Source of the DNA: SIG701 sp045544955
GTDB lineage: Bacteria; Bacillota; Clostridia; Oscillospirales; CAG-272
Length of the DNA: 54,163 nt
Direction of reading: 5' to 3'
Assembly (NCBI GenBank): GCA_045544955.1
Contig: JAZPZY010000061.1
Coordinates: forward strand, 1-54,163
Positions 1 through 7,256 of this stretch are shown piece after piece (the first letter of the stretch is position 1; every line of letters begins with the position of its first letter). The translations under genes were made by a program, and so were the position numbers. The notes beneath the pieces are model-generated. The model was given only the letters and a program-made list of their open reading frames with translations. It was not told the DNA's origin and made no database searches.

Positions 1-75
1 TTTTTGTATTATGAAAACCCCGCCATAGTGGCGGGGTTCAAAAGAGGCTATAGCCGGTGAGTATAGACAGAAAAA

Positions 76-133
76 CTCCGATTGTGTAAAATAAGGAAGA
101 CCTGCCAGTCAAAACCAAACAACACAATCGGAG
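76..133 (+). promoter_or_regulatory. Inverted repeat sequestering the tnpA ribosome binding site
   Basis: Twelve bases at 76-87 (CTCCGATTGTGT) are the exact reverse complement of 122-133, and the downstream arm covers most of the GGAGG ribosome binding site (130-134) before the tnpA ATG at 143. In an mRNA starting upstream of 76 this hairpin would hide the ribosome binding site. IS200 elements are known to restrain TnpA synthesis by such a 5'-UTR hairpin; that it does so here is inferred from the sequence. Confidence 0.65.
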
Positions 134-142
134 GACATTAAA

Positions 143-622
143 ATGCTCAAGAAAGAAGTCAATTTTAACGCCACAAATAGTTTAGCACATACGAAGTGGA
201 ATTGCAAGTATCACATAGTATTTGCACCGAAATACAGAAGGAAGGTGTTTTATGGAGAAAAGCGAATGGAAATACGAGAGATATTGAGAACGCTATGCCA
301 ATGGAAGGGAGTAGAAATAATATAAGGGGAGGTGTGCCCCGACCATATACATATGCTTGTTAGTATTCCACCCAAAATGAGCGTATCAAGTTTTATGGGA
401 TATCTGAAGGGAAAAAGCAGTTTGATGATATTTCAAAAATACGGTAATATGAAATTTGCATACCGCAACAGAGAATTCTGGTGTAAAGGATATTATGTGG
501 ATACGGTAGGAAAAAACACAAAAGCAATAAAAGAGTATATAAGCGATCAGTTGAAAAGAGATCAGGAAAGCGATCAGTTAAGTATGTACGACCCGAAAGA
601 CCCGTTTACGGGTAGCAAGTAA
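143..622 (+). pseudogene. tnpA: IS200 transposase TnpA, interrupted by an in-frame stop
   Basis: The frame encodes a 159-codon IS200-type TnpA, a Y1 HUH single-strand transposase. Codons 1-60 are followed by TAA at 323-325, and the same frame then continues to 622. The catalytic parts lie beyond the stop: the HUH motif H68-I-H70 (in CPDHIHM) and the likely nucleophile Y117 in GYYVDTVG. Related proteins usually carry Glu at the stop position, so a single GAA to TAA change is the simplest explanation. A restart at GTG 332 is unlikely because the AGGGGAGG before it leaves no spacing. The N-terminal part is typical (WNCKYHIVFAPKYRRKVFYG). The copy could still be moved by a transposase supplied in trans, because its end hairpins look intact. 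Confidence 0.88.
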
Positions 623-703
623 CCGTTGCATGGCTGGCAGGCCAATCTAAAGCGCACTTGTGCGCAGCCAGTAAAGGATAGGGCTTTGCCCGAAAATGAA
701 ATA

Positions 704-730
704 CCACCCGCTATGCGGGTGGATTTTTAT
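704..730 (+). terminator. Right-end hairpin with T run
   Basis: An 8-bp stem (704-711 with 715-722), a 3-nt loop and a following T run form both a plausible IS200 right-end hairpin and a Rho-independent terminator. It would stop transcription leaving the element before it reaches spoIIIAA. Confidence 0.65.
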
Positions 731-732
731 TG

Positions 733-761
733 CGCATATTTTTCTTACTGCCGCATATGTA
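733..761 (+). promoter_or_regulatory. Possible SigE-type promoter of the spoIIIA operon
   Basis: CGCATATT at 733-740 matches the SigE -35 consensus (GKCATATT) at 7 of 8 positions. CATATGTA at 754-761, 13 bases downstream, fits the -10 consensus (CATAYAMT) only in its first five positions. spoIIIA operons are known SigE targets, which supports the call. The -10 match is partial, so this is a candidate only. It lies immediately downstream of the insertion sequence. Confidence 0.4.
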
Positions 762-791
762 TGAAGTATAGCCGGAACGGAGGGAAGAAGA

Positions 792-1697
792 ATGAATCGG
801 ACAACGTATGGAACACCAATGCAGGCTGCGCTTAGCGCTTTGCCGGAGCACATCGCAGACGCAGTTTGTTCCGCCGCAGCTTTGTACGGCGGAAAGTGTA
901 ACGAGATCCGTCTGTGCTGCGGCGGACAGGCGTATATTACCGTGTGCGGAAAGAATGTGCGTACTTCAGTCATATGCACTGAAACAGATTTGCGTTCCAC
1001 ACTTACGGCGCTTTGTGCCCATTCTTTGTATACACACGCTGAGACGATCCGTGACGGCTATATTTTTACAGACACTGGTCTTAGGGTTGGGGTTTGCGGG
1101 CGGGCTGTATGCAAAGGAGGCATAGTTGAGATCGTGAACGATATTTCCTCATTGTCGATTCGAATACCTGCTCGCTATATAGGGACTGCAGACAGTCTGT
1201 ATCCTTTTGTCGTATCCGAAGACGGCGTGCACGGTATGCTGATCTGGTCGCCGCCTGGTGTAGGAAAAACAACAGCTTTGAGGGAACTTGCATTTCTTGT
1301 TTCGGGAGGAAGCCACCCGGTCCGCACAGCACTCATTGACACAAGGTTTGAACTCTCAGCCGGCATTGAAGGCGGCCTGATGGACGTCTTCAGCGGCTAT
1401 CCCCGCGCTCTTGGAATGGAGATCGCTATACGCACCATGTCACCGCAGATCGTGTTTTGCGATGAAATTGCTGGTCAGGAAGATGCGGCGGCCATCAGCC
1501 AATGCGCGGCCGCGGGCGTGGCAGTGGTCGCTTCTGCTCACGGGGGAAGCATTGAAGATATCCTAACGCGCCCGGAACTCCGAGAGCTTATAAGCCAAGG
1601 CGTATTCCCAACTCTGGTTGGGTTATACAGAAGCGGCACTTCTGTTTTACATCGTATTACGAACGCCGCGGGGGAAATCCTGCCTTGCTTCGCGTAA
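792..1697 (+). CDS. spoIIIAA: Stage III sporulation protein AA, secretion-type ATPase
   Basis: SpoIIIAA is the cytoplasmic ATPase of the SpoIIIA-SpoIIQ channel that joins mother cell and forespore, and it is related to type II/IV secretion ATPases. The 301-residue protein carries Walker A at about 153-161 (SPPGVGKTT) and a Walker B-like segment further on (IVFCDEIAG). The N-terminal about 140 residues form the family's N domain. The ATG has GGAGG 8-9 bases upstream. It is the first gene of an eight-gene operon and its last codons overlap spoIIIAB. The length is typical and nothing appears broken. Confidence 0.96.
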   Translation: MNRTTYGTPMQAALSALPEHIADAVCSAAALYGGKCNEIRLCCGGQAYITVCGKNVRTSVICTETDLRSTLTALCAHSLYTHAETIRDGYIFTDTGLRVGVCGRAVCKGGIVEIVNDISSLSIRIPARYIGTADSLYPFVVSEDGVHGMLIWSPPGVGKTTALRELAFLVSGGSHPVRTALIDTRFELSAGIEGGLMDVFSGYPRALGMEIAIRTMSPQIVFCDEIAGQEDAAAISQCAAAGVAVVASAHGGSIEDILTRPELRELISQGVFPTLVGLYRSGTSVLHRITNAAGEILPCFA

Positions 1698-2152
1698 TCG
1701 GCGGCGCCTGTCTGCTGATTTCCGGTTTGTTTGTTGGTTTACAACTTCGTCGTACCGACGAAGTTAAAATTACTCGAATGGCGGTTGTTGTATCTTTACT
1801 GCGCCATGCACAGCGAAAAATCTCGCTGTTTAATACACCAACGGATGAGCTGTTTGCTGATTTTTCCGAAACGGCTGACAAGGATACAGCACGCATTCTT
1901 CAGACGATGTCCACTAAGGATGCCGTGGAACGGATTGCATGTATATTGGAGGCTGATGGCGATATACTTCGGAAATTCTGGCGGGACGTGGGCGCAGGAT
2001 ATAAAGCGGATGCTCTTGCGACGTGTCAGTATTGCATCGAAACAATGGAGGAACGCTTGAATCAGGCGAAAGAAACGTTTTCAAAACGAAAAAGTCTATA
2101 CCTTTCTTTGCCGGTTTTATTGGCGATTTCCGTCATTGTACTTGTACTGTAA
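1685..2152 (+). CDS. spoIIIAB: Stage III sporulation protein AB
   Basis: This 155-residue protein has an N-terminal membrane segment (about 1-20), a soluble helical middle and a C-terminal hydrophobic segment (about 139-155). SpoIIIAB resembles type II secretion GspF-like platform proteins and is part of the SpoIIIA channel in the mother-cell membrane. The start is TTG at 1685, inside the end of spoIIIAA (13-nt overlap), with a GGGGG ribosome binding site about 8 bases upstream. The overlap suggests translational coupling with spoIIIAA. Confidence 0.93.
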   Translation: MLRVIGGACLLISGLFVGLQLRRTDEVKITRMAVVVSLLRHAQRKISLFNTPTDELFADFSETADKDTARILQTMSTKDAVERIACILEADGDILRKFWRDVGAGYKADALATCQYCIETMEERLNQAKETFSKRKSLYLSLPVLLAISVIVLVL

Positions 2153-2175
2153 AATTTTCAGATAAAGGAAGCAGC

Positions 2176-2370
2176 ATGGAAGCAGAAATCATTTTGAAAA
2201 TTGCAGGTATTGGCATTTTGGTAGCGGCAGCCTATCACGTGCTTAACCGTGCCGGGCGGGACGATCAAGCAATGCTTGTATCGCTTGCAGGCATTGTTCT
2301 GGTACTTTTGATCGTTCTGGAGCAGATCAGCAGTTTGTTTCAGAAGGTCAGAAATTTGTTTGGACTATGA
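2176..2370 (+). CDS. spoIIIAC: Stage III sporulation protein AC
   Basis: This is a small 64-residue membrane protein with two hydrophobic helices (about 5-20 and 30-52), as expected for SpoIIIAC, a component of the mother-cell channel. The reading frame is open further upstream, but ATG 2176 is chosen because AAAGGA sits just before it and the product then has the usual family length of about 65 residues. Its stop overlaps the start of spoIIIAD by four bases. Confidence 0.92.
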   Translation: MEAEIILKIAGIGILVAAAYHVLNRAGRDDQAMLVSLAGIVLVLLIVLEQISSLFQKVRNLFGL

Positions 2371-2750
2371 GCGTATTCACGTGTATCGGCGTGGCGGTTT
2401 TCGTAGCATTGTTTTCTCTCTACCTGAAACCGCAGCAGAAAGAATTATCAGCACTGTTTGTGATCAGCGGTGCGGTGGTGCTGTTTGCTGCCACCCTGCA
2501 AAAATCAAGGGAAGCTGTACGTTATATTCAGGACAGTGTGGAGACGACTGCGTTTTCCGCCGAAGTTAGTACAATGCTCAAAGCTGTTGGCATCGCCGTA
2601 ATTGTGCAACTTGCAGCGGATATATGCAGACAAGCTGGGGAAGCAGCGACTGCCAATCAAATAGAGATGATAGGAAAAATGGAAATTCTTCTATTATCGC
2701 TTCCGCTTGCTTCCCGTTTGCTAACACTAATCCAGGATTTATTGTCATGA
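2367..2750 (+). CDS. spoIIIAD: Stage III sporulation protein AD
   Basis: The 127-residue integral membrane protein has about four hydrophobic helices and contains the family's LKPQQKE and CRQAGE segments. SpoIIIAD is a membrane part of the SpoIIIA complex, usually paired with SpoIIIAC. It is coupled by ATGA overlaps to spoIIIAC upstream (2367-2370) and to spoIIIAE downstream (2747-2750), which indicates tightly linked translation. Confidence 0.94.
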   Translation: MSVFTCIGVAVFVALFSLYLKPQQKELSALFVISGAVVLFAATLQKSREAVRYIQDSVETTAFSAEVSTMLKAVGIAVIVQLAADICRQAGEAATANQIEMIGKMEILLLSLPLASRLLTLIQDLLS

Positions 2751-3883
2751 AATCAGTTCGCGTTTTCGCTGTCACTGCAGTTTTGTTGGTTTTGTTCTCC
2801 GTTCAAATCGGAGCGGCAGAAAAGTCTGTTTACGACTCCTTTTCAGAAGAGTTTGATGTGCTGATTGGCAGTATGCCGCAAGAAATACAGGCACAGTATG
2901 AGGATGTCTTTCAAACGCCGGAAGGAATTGCAGAGGTTGAGATGGGAGTGCGCCTATCTTCCGTTAAAGAGAAGATTATCATGGCGTTGGAAAAGGCTTG
3001 GCCTTCTGCCGTGTCGCTTCTGTCGCGTCTTTTGGCTCTCATCCTTTGTGCAGGTCTTCTGCATGGAATAAAACGTGCTTTTCCGGCGCCGCATCTTGAA
3101 AGTGCATTTTCATTATGCACCGGGCTGGTGTTCAGCATTACGCTGGCCGACAGTGTTCATACGCTGCTGACGAATTCGCTTTCTTATTTGCAATCTCTCA
3201 GCGATCTTTCTGCTGCCGCCGCACCGATTGCTGCCGCTGTTACTGCCGCCTCGGGGCATCTCACGGCGGCGACCGTCAGCCATGCGTCTTTAATGCTTCT
3301 GTTTGTGCTGATACAAAATATAACTACTGCCGTTCTGGTGCCGCTTGTGCGGCTGTCCTATTGCTTTGGCATTGTCAGTACTGTAGGAAAGTTCGTGCGT
3401 ATTGAAAGTATATCGAAATTCATCCGTAAGACTTTTACCGTCGTTCTTGCTTTTGTGACCGTGATCGTTGGATTTACGATCAGCGTGCAAAGCGTTCTTG
3501 CAAAGAGTGTGGATTCGCTTTCATTAAAGACGGTGAAGTTTGCTCTTGGTAATATGATTCCTTTAGTCGGCAGTGCTGTGGCGGACGCTGTATCAACCGT
3601 TGCCGGCGGGCTTGGCGTGATCCGGGCTTTTTCCGGCGGTTTATGCGTATTGGCACTGCTGATCTTTCTTCTTCCGGTGCTTGCACAGCTGATTCTGCAT
3701 CGGCTGGTTCTTGCTGTCTGCCAAGGAATGGCAGAGATGCTTGGATGTGAGCAAGAAGGGAAAATGATTGCTGAAATACATGGGGTACTTGGATGCATCC
3801 TTGCAATGGTGGCACTTATGTCTGTTTTGTTTTTGTTAACGATAATTCTGTTTACATTTTTGGGCGGAAGTTATTATGCGTGA
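2747..3883 (+). CDS. spoIIIAE: Stage III sporulation protein AE
   Basis: SpoIIIAE is the large polytopic membrane protein of the SpoIIIA channel. The 378-residue product starts with a signal peptide (cleavage probably near SVQIGAA-E), has a roughly 70-residue extracytoplasmic part, and then about seven to eight hydrophobic helices. The frame is open further upstream, but ATG 2747 overlaps the spoIIIAD stop as ATGA and gives a proper signal peptide directly after the start. The length fits the family. It overlaps spoIIIAF by 8 bases. Confidence 0.93.
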   Translation: MKSVRVFAVTAVLLVLFSVQIGAAEKSVYDSFSEEFDVLIGSMPQEIQAQYEDVFQTPEGIAEVEMGVRLSSVKEKIIMALEKAWPSAVSLLSRLLALILCAGLLHGIKRAFPAPHLESAFSLCTGLVFSITLADSVHTLLTNSLSYLQSLSDLSAAAAPIAAAVTAASGHLTAATVSHASLMLLFVLIQNITTAVLVPLVRLSYCFGIVSTVGKFVRIESISKFIRKTFTVVLAFVTVIVGFTISVQSVLAKSVDSLSLKTVKFALGNMIPLVGSAVADAVSTVAGGLGVIRAFSGGLCVLALLIFLLPVLAQLILHRLVLAVCQGMAEMLGCEQEGKMIAEIHGVLGCILAMVALMSVLFLLTIILFTFLGGSYYA

Positions 3884-4388
3884 TTTTTTAGTTCTTTCGC
3901 TGTTGTGCTCGTTGGTGGGGACTTTGCTTCCTGCTTCTTTTGAAAACGGTATGGGCAAATCGGTGGCATTGTTGGCAGCTTTATCGATTCTTCTGGCGGT
4001 AAGCGTGCCTGTTGTGGAGTTGGCATCGGAAATATCCGACGGGTCTTTTAAAATAATGGATCTGCTTTTGCCGGATGATGAAACGATTTGCTCTCTGGAA
4101 GAAACGGCCCAAGAATGGGTGGTTCAATACAGTGTGGATAATATTGAGGCTGATATAGAAACCTTGGTTGAAAACAGATTCTCCTTACAGACTGATACTG
4201 TACACGCACAGGCTGTTACTGAAACAACGGCAGATGGAACGCTGATTATCCGTTACGTGCATTTATCCGCAGAGACTTTTGGAGTATGTGATACAAGTGA
4301 TATTTCAGCCTTCGTTGGAAATCTTCTCGCTACACCATGCGAGGTGACAGTTCATTTTGAAAAAACGCAGAGCGCACGGGAGGAATAA
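3876..4388 (+). CDS. spoIIIAF: Stage III sporulation protein AF
   Basis: The 170-residue protein has two N-terminal membrane helices (about 4-18 and 28-48) and a soluble C-terminal domain of about 120 residues, the arrangement of SpoIIIAF. It belongs to the mother-cell side of the SpoIIIA-SpoIIQ channel, with its C-terminal domain expected in the intermembrane space. Its TAA shares its last base with the ATG of spoIIIAG (TAATG), so the two are translationally coupled. Confidence 0.92.
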   Translation: MRDFLVLSLLCSLVGTLLPASFENGMGKSVALLAALSILLAVSVPVVELASEISDGSFKIMDLLLPDDETICSLEETAQEWVVQYSVDNIEADIETLVENRFSLQTDTVHAQAVTETTADGTLIIRYVHLSAETFGVCDTSDISAFVGNLLATPCEVTVHFEKTQSAREE

Positions 4389-4879
4389 TGGGGAGCATTG
4401 AACAGATAATGCAGAAGTTTAGAAGATATTTTCACTTGAAGGGAACCGCATGGATTCTCCTTTTTTCCATACTGGGTATTTGTCTGCTGGTGTGGGGAGG
4501 GAGAGAGAGAGATTCTGCGAGTATAGATGAAACAACTATCGAGCATGAGGCGATACGCTTTTATACGGAGGAGTTGGAGGCACGAATTACGGATTTGTGC
4601 CGCCAGGTGCACGGTGTGAACGAGGTACACGTTCTTTTGACGCTGGACGGCGCCAGTGAATATGTGTATGCAGAAAACGGAGCCGCCAAGGAATACGTGA
4701 TTATCGAACACCAGAACGGAGGGACACCGGTGTTAATTCAGGAGATCTATCCGAGAATACGCGGTGTCGCTGTAGTGTGTTCTCATGGAGATGATAGCGA
4801 GATGCAGCGCACGATTACAGAGCTTCTGGCCGCTGCACTTGGGATTGGTGCCTCTCGCATTCGTGTGGCTGGTACATGA
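4388..4879 (+). CDS. spoIIIAG: Stage III sporulation protein AG
   Basis: SpoIIIAG forms a large ring in the space between mother cell and forespore membranes. This 163-residue version has one membrane helix (about 20-36) followed by the ring-building-motif domain, recognisable by ALEARI-like ELEARITDLCRQVHGV and a C-terminal RGVAVVCSHGDD segment, as in the YscJ/FliF-like fold. It is somewhat short for the family because the linker after the helix is brief. It ends 74 bases before spoIIIAH. Confidence 0.93.
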   Translation: MGSIEQIMQKFRRYFHLKGTAWILLFSILGICLLVWGGRERDSASIDETTIEHEAIRFYTEELEARITDLCRQVHGVNEVHVLLTLDGASEYVYAENGAAKEYVIIEHQNGGTPVLIQEIYPRIRGVAVVCSHGDDSEMQRTITELLAAALGIGASRIRVAGT

Positions 4880-4953
4880 AAATAATCCGGAAGTCATATT
4901 ATTGATAACCGGTTCATATACATGAAACACAAATCAGCATACGGGAGGTATTT

Positions 4954-5550
4954 ATGAAGCAAAGCACAGTATGGAAGGAAAAAATGACTGCACTGCGCGA
5001 CGGAACAGTAAAGGTAGTGAACAAAATCGGAAAAAAGGGAACCGTAGTCATTTGTGCGGTTCTTCTCGTGGGTGCAGCTGTACTTATGAATCTGCTTCTT
5101 TTCGGAAGTAATGTTGGGGAAAAACGTGATCTTGCCATTGATATGCAGTCCTTGACAGCCGGAACGCCTGCGGACGACAGCCAACCCAGCGAGCCTGTCT
5201 ACAATTACTTTGAAGCCATGCAGCTCAGCCGTCAGCAGGCAAGAGATGAAGCCATGGAGGTTCTTCTTTCCGTAGCGGAAAGCGGTACTGCGGTTGAAGC
5301 GATGAAAAATGAGGCGCTGGACGGCATTGCACAGATTGCCGTGGATATTGAAAATGAGTCCAACATTGAGACGTTGATCCTGGCTAAGGGCTTTGAGCAG
5401 TGTGTGGCTGTTGTAAACGGTGATACCGCCAGTGTAATTGTGAAGACAGAGGGACTTCTTCCGAATGAGGTCGCACAGATCAGCGAAATTGTATATGAGC
5501 AGGCCGGTATACTGCCTACGAATCTGAAAATTATCGAAAAGAACGTGTGA
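4954..5550 (+). CDS. spoIIIAH: Stage III sporulation protein AH
   Basis: SpoIIIAH is the mother-cell membrane protein that binds SpoIIQ across the intermembrane space and forms the channel ring. The 198-residue product has a basic N-terminus, one membrane helix (about 29-48), a linker, and a C-terminal YscJ/FliF-like domain (about 85-198) ending in VYEQAGILPTNLKIIEKN. A GGGAGG ribosome binding site lies six bases before the ATG. It is the last spoIIIA gene and is followed by a strong terminator. No spoIIIQ/spoIIQ gene is in the window. Confidence 0.94.
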   Translation: MKQSTVWKEKMTALRDGTVKVVNKIGKKGTVVICAVLLVGAAVLMNLLLFGSNVGEKRDLAIDMQSLTAGTPADDSQPSEPVYNYFEAMQLSRQQARDEAMEVLLSVAESGTAVEAMKNEALDGIAQIAVDIENESNIETLILAKGFEQCVAVVNGDTASVIVKTEGLLPNEVAQISEIVYEQAGILPTNLKIIEKNV

Positions 5551-5561
5551 GTACTATAATG

Positions 5562-5595
5562 AAAAAGGATGTCGGCAACCGCCGCCATCCTTTTT
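5562..5595 (+). terminator. Rho-independent terminator after spoIIIAH
   Basis: AAAAAGGATG at 5562-5571 pairs perfectly with CATCCTTTTT at 5586-5595. An inner CGGC/GCCG stem (5573-5576 with 5581-5584) lengthens it, and the downstream arm ends in a T run. It ends the spoIIIA transcript. Confidence 0.85.
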
Positions 5596-5615
5596 CCCGA
5601 ATCTGTGCGTATCTC

Positions 5616-5644
5616 TTGACTTTTTGTGCAAAATATAGTAAAAT
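5616..5644 (+). promoter_or_regulatory. SigA-type promoter
   Basis: TTGACT (5616-5621) is followed by exactly 17 bases and TAAAAT (5639-5644). It lies between the spoIIIA terminator and the gene at 5684 and probably drives that gene together with the DUF3048 lipoprotein gene, so these two genes are likely expressed in vegetative cells. Confidence 0.7.
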
Positions 5645-5683
5645 ATATTAAGTATGCAGTTAGAAGAAAGGAATATTGCAAAA

Positions 5684-5992
5684 ATGGAAGATAAGAATTT
5701 GTTTGAAGCAACTGTGGACGGTAATTTTCTTATGTATAAGGGACGTCCTCTCGTCCGCGGTGAGAATACTATTTGCTACGGCTTTTTGGAGGATCCTTAC
5801 GTCCTGCAAATGACTATTATGACCACAAAGACGGTGCATGATAAGGAAGTACCGGACAAGATTCTGATTCAGATCGTTAAAACGGATAAAACCCTTTCCG
5901 CACAGGAGCGGATCGTAAAGCAAGATATGAAATCCGGCCTTTACGAAGCGTTTGATTTGGGCCTGATCTGGCTTGAGAGACTGCTTGGCTGA
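5684..5992 (+). CDS. Small conserved-looking protein of unknown function
   Basis: I do not recognise this 102-residue protein. It begins MEDKNLFEATVDGNF, contains GRPLVRGENTICYG and a run of beta-strand-like segments (YVLQMTIM, KILIQIVKTD), and ends in a helix (GLYEAFDLGLIWLERLL). There is no membrane segment or signal peptide, so it is probably cytoplasmic. The frame is open from an ATG at 5654, but that start lies almost on the transcription start expected from the promoter at 5616. ATG 5684, about 11 bases after GAAAGGA, is preferred. Seventeen bases separate it from the DUF3048 gene, so the two are probably cotranscribed. Confidence 0.7.
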   Translation: MEDKNLFEATVDGNFLMYKGRPLVRGENTICYGFLEDPYVLQMTIMTTKTVHDKEVPDKILIQIVKTDKTLSAQERIVKQDMKSGLYEAFDLGLIWLERLLG

Positions 5993-6009
5993 TTGGGAGG
6001 CGATCTTTG

Positions 6010-7209
6010 ATGAAACCGCTGATTCGCTATATTTGTTTTTCCCTGGCATTGCTGCTCTGCGGAGGATCGCTGATGGCCTGCCTGCCCCTGCAGCAGCCGG
6101 CAGAGACGACCGGCGTTACGGAGACTGCTGATACTACTACGGCTGCTACTGTTCCCCCGGAGACAACAGCCACTTCTGCGACAGAGAGTGAGACGACTGA
6201 AACTTCGGCGACGGAAACCACGGAATCTGATTCAACCGAATCAGAAACGCCGGCTGATGTGCCGCCGTACGTGAATCCGCTGACCGGCCTTGCCGTAGAA
6301 TCGGATTTTTCCACCTGGCGTCCTGCCGCCATTATGGTGAATAATATCAAGATCAGTTGTCCGCAAAACGGCGTTGGTGCGGCCGACATTATTTACGAGT
6401 GCCTGGTTGAGGGCGGAATGACACGTTTGATGCTGGTTTCCATGGATTATGAGAATCTCCCTGAGGTGGGCAGTATCCGTTCCTCACGTGATTATTATCT
6501 TGATTTTGCCGCTGATTACGACGCCTTATACATACACGCCGGCGGCAGTGAATACGCTTATCTCGCTATCCATGAACGCGGTGTACAGAATATCGACGGG
6601 GTAAACATGTGGACGCCGTCTACGTTCTACCAGGACAAGGACCGCCTCAAAAATATGGGGTACGAGCACAGTTGGATGACTACCGGTGAGGGTATTGCCT
6701 CTGGCGTAAAATACAAGAGATATCGCACGCTTTTAACGGCCGATCACGATTATCCCCTGGATTTCGTGCCCTACGGCACCACCGTTTCCTTTGAAGACAG
6801 TGCATCCCATATCCGTATTCCGTACTCTCTGGTGCAGACAACGGATTTTGTGTACGACGAGGAGACTGGTACATACCTCCGCTATCAGTTCAACGGTGAG
6901 AAGCATATCGACGGTCTGACAAATGATCAGCTTGCCTTTGAAAACCTAATCATCTATTTCTGTGAGACGGATGCTATCAGCGGTGATCCCAAGCACCGCA
7001 TCAACGTGGGCACCGTGGGCACCGGTACGGGCTATTATGCAACGAAGGGTACCGTTATCCCGATTACGTGGGAAAAGGACGACCACGAGTCTCCTATCCG
7101 CTTCTATGATGCAGATGGGGAGCCGCTTTTGATCAACGCCGGTAAAACCTTTGTATCTGTCTGCCCCACAAATATTGAAAAGACGATTTCTTTTAATTTT
7201 GAATGGTAA
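6010..7209 (+). CDS. DUF3048 (YerB-like) lipoprotein
   Basis: The 399-residue protein starts with a lipoprotein signal peptide whose lipobox is LMAC (Cys at about residue 24). A Thr/Glu/Ser-rich linker (about 35-80) that would span the cell wall follows, and then a DUF3048 domain with an N-terminal NPLTGL segment. Other family-typical segments are RPAAIMVNN, IIYECLVEGGMTRLM, GSIRSSRDYY and a C-terminal W-G-x-W-like region. The function of YerB-type proteins is not established; they are surface lipoproteins. ATG 6010 is preferred over the adjacent TTG 6007, with GGGAGG upstream. It is followed by a terminator. Confidence 0.88.
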   Translation: MKPLIRYICFSLALLLCGGSLMACLPLQQPAETTGVTETADTTTAATVPPETTATSATESETTETSATETTESDSTESETPADVPPYVNPLTGLAVESDFSTWRPAAIMVNNIKISCPQNGVGAADIIYECLVEGGMTRLMLVSMDYENLPEVGSIRSSRDYYLDFAADYDALYIHAGGSEYAYLAIHERGVQNIDGVNMWTPSTFYQDKDRLKNMGYEHSWMTTGEGIASGVKYKRYRTLLTADHDYPLDFVPYGTTVSFEDSASHIRIPYSLVQTTDFVYDEETGTYLRYQFNGEKHIDGLTNDQLAFENLIIYFCETDAISGDPKHRINVGTVGTGTGYYATKGTVIPITWEKDDHESPIRFYDADGEPLLINAGKTFVSVCPTNIEKTISFNFEW

Positions 7210-7210
7210 T

Positions 7211-7247
7211 AAAAATCCCCGGAAAGAGTACCTTTCCGGGGATTTTT
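7211..7247. terminator. Bidirectional Rho-independent terminator
   Basis: A 16-bp perfect stem (7211-7226 with 7232-7247) with a 5-nt loop has an A run on the left and a T run on the right. It can therefore end both the DUF3048 transcript and the minus-strand hydrolase transcript. Confidence 0.92.
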
Positions 7248-7256
7248 TATGTCGTT

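Larger units (their letters stand above)
14..730 (+). mobile_element. IS200-type insertion sequence, inactive copy
   Basis: The stretch has the layout of an IS200/IS605-family element. A perfect 10-bp hairpin with a 3-nt loop lies at 16-38. A single tnpA frame follows, and the right side carries nested hairpins (631-670, and 704-722 followed by a T run). Elements of this family have no terminal inverted repeats or target duplication. They move as single-stranded DNA, with the end hairpins recognised by the HUH transposase. The exact ends cannot be fixed by eye, so 14-730 is approximate. The copy cannot make a full transposase because tnpA has an internal stop. It sits directly upstream of the spoIIIA operon, and its right-end hairpin may also work as a terminator that insulates that operon. 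Confidence 0.8.

Noticed and set aside
626..835. 69-codon frame across the right end of the insertion sequence
   Set aside because: It runs through the end hairpins and the spoIIIAA start and resembles no protein.
6115..6260. Tandem repeat in the DUF3048 gene
   Set aside because: It is an irregular ACN/GAN-rich stretch coding for a Thr/Glu linker, not a true DNA repeat array.
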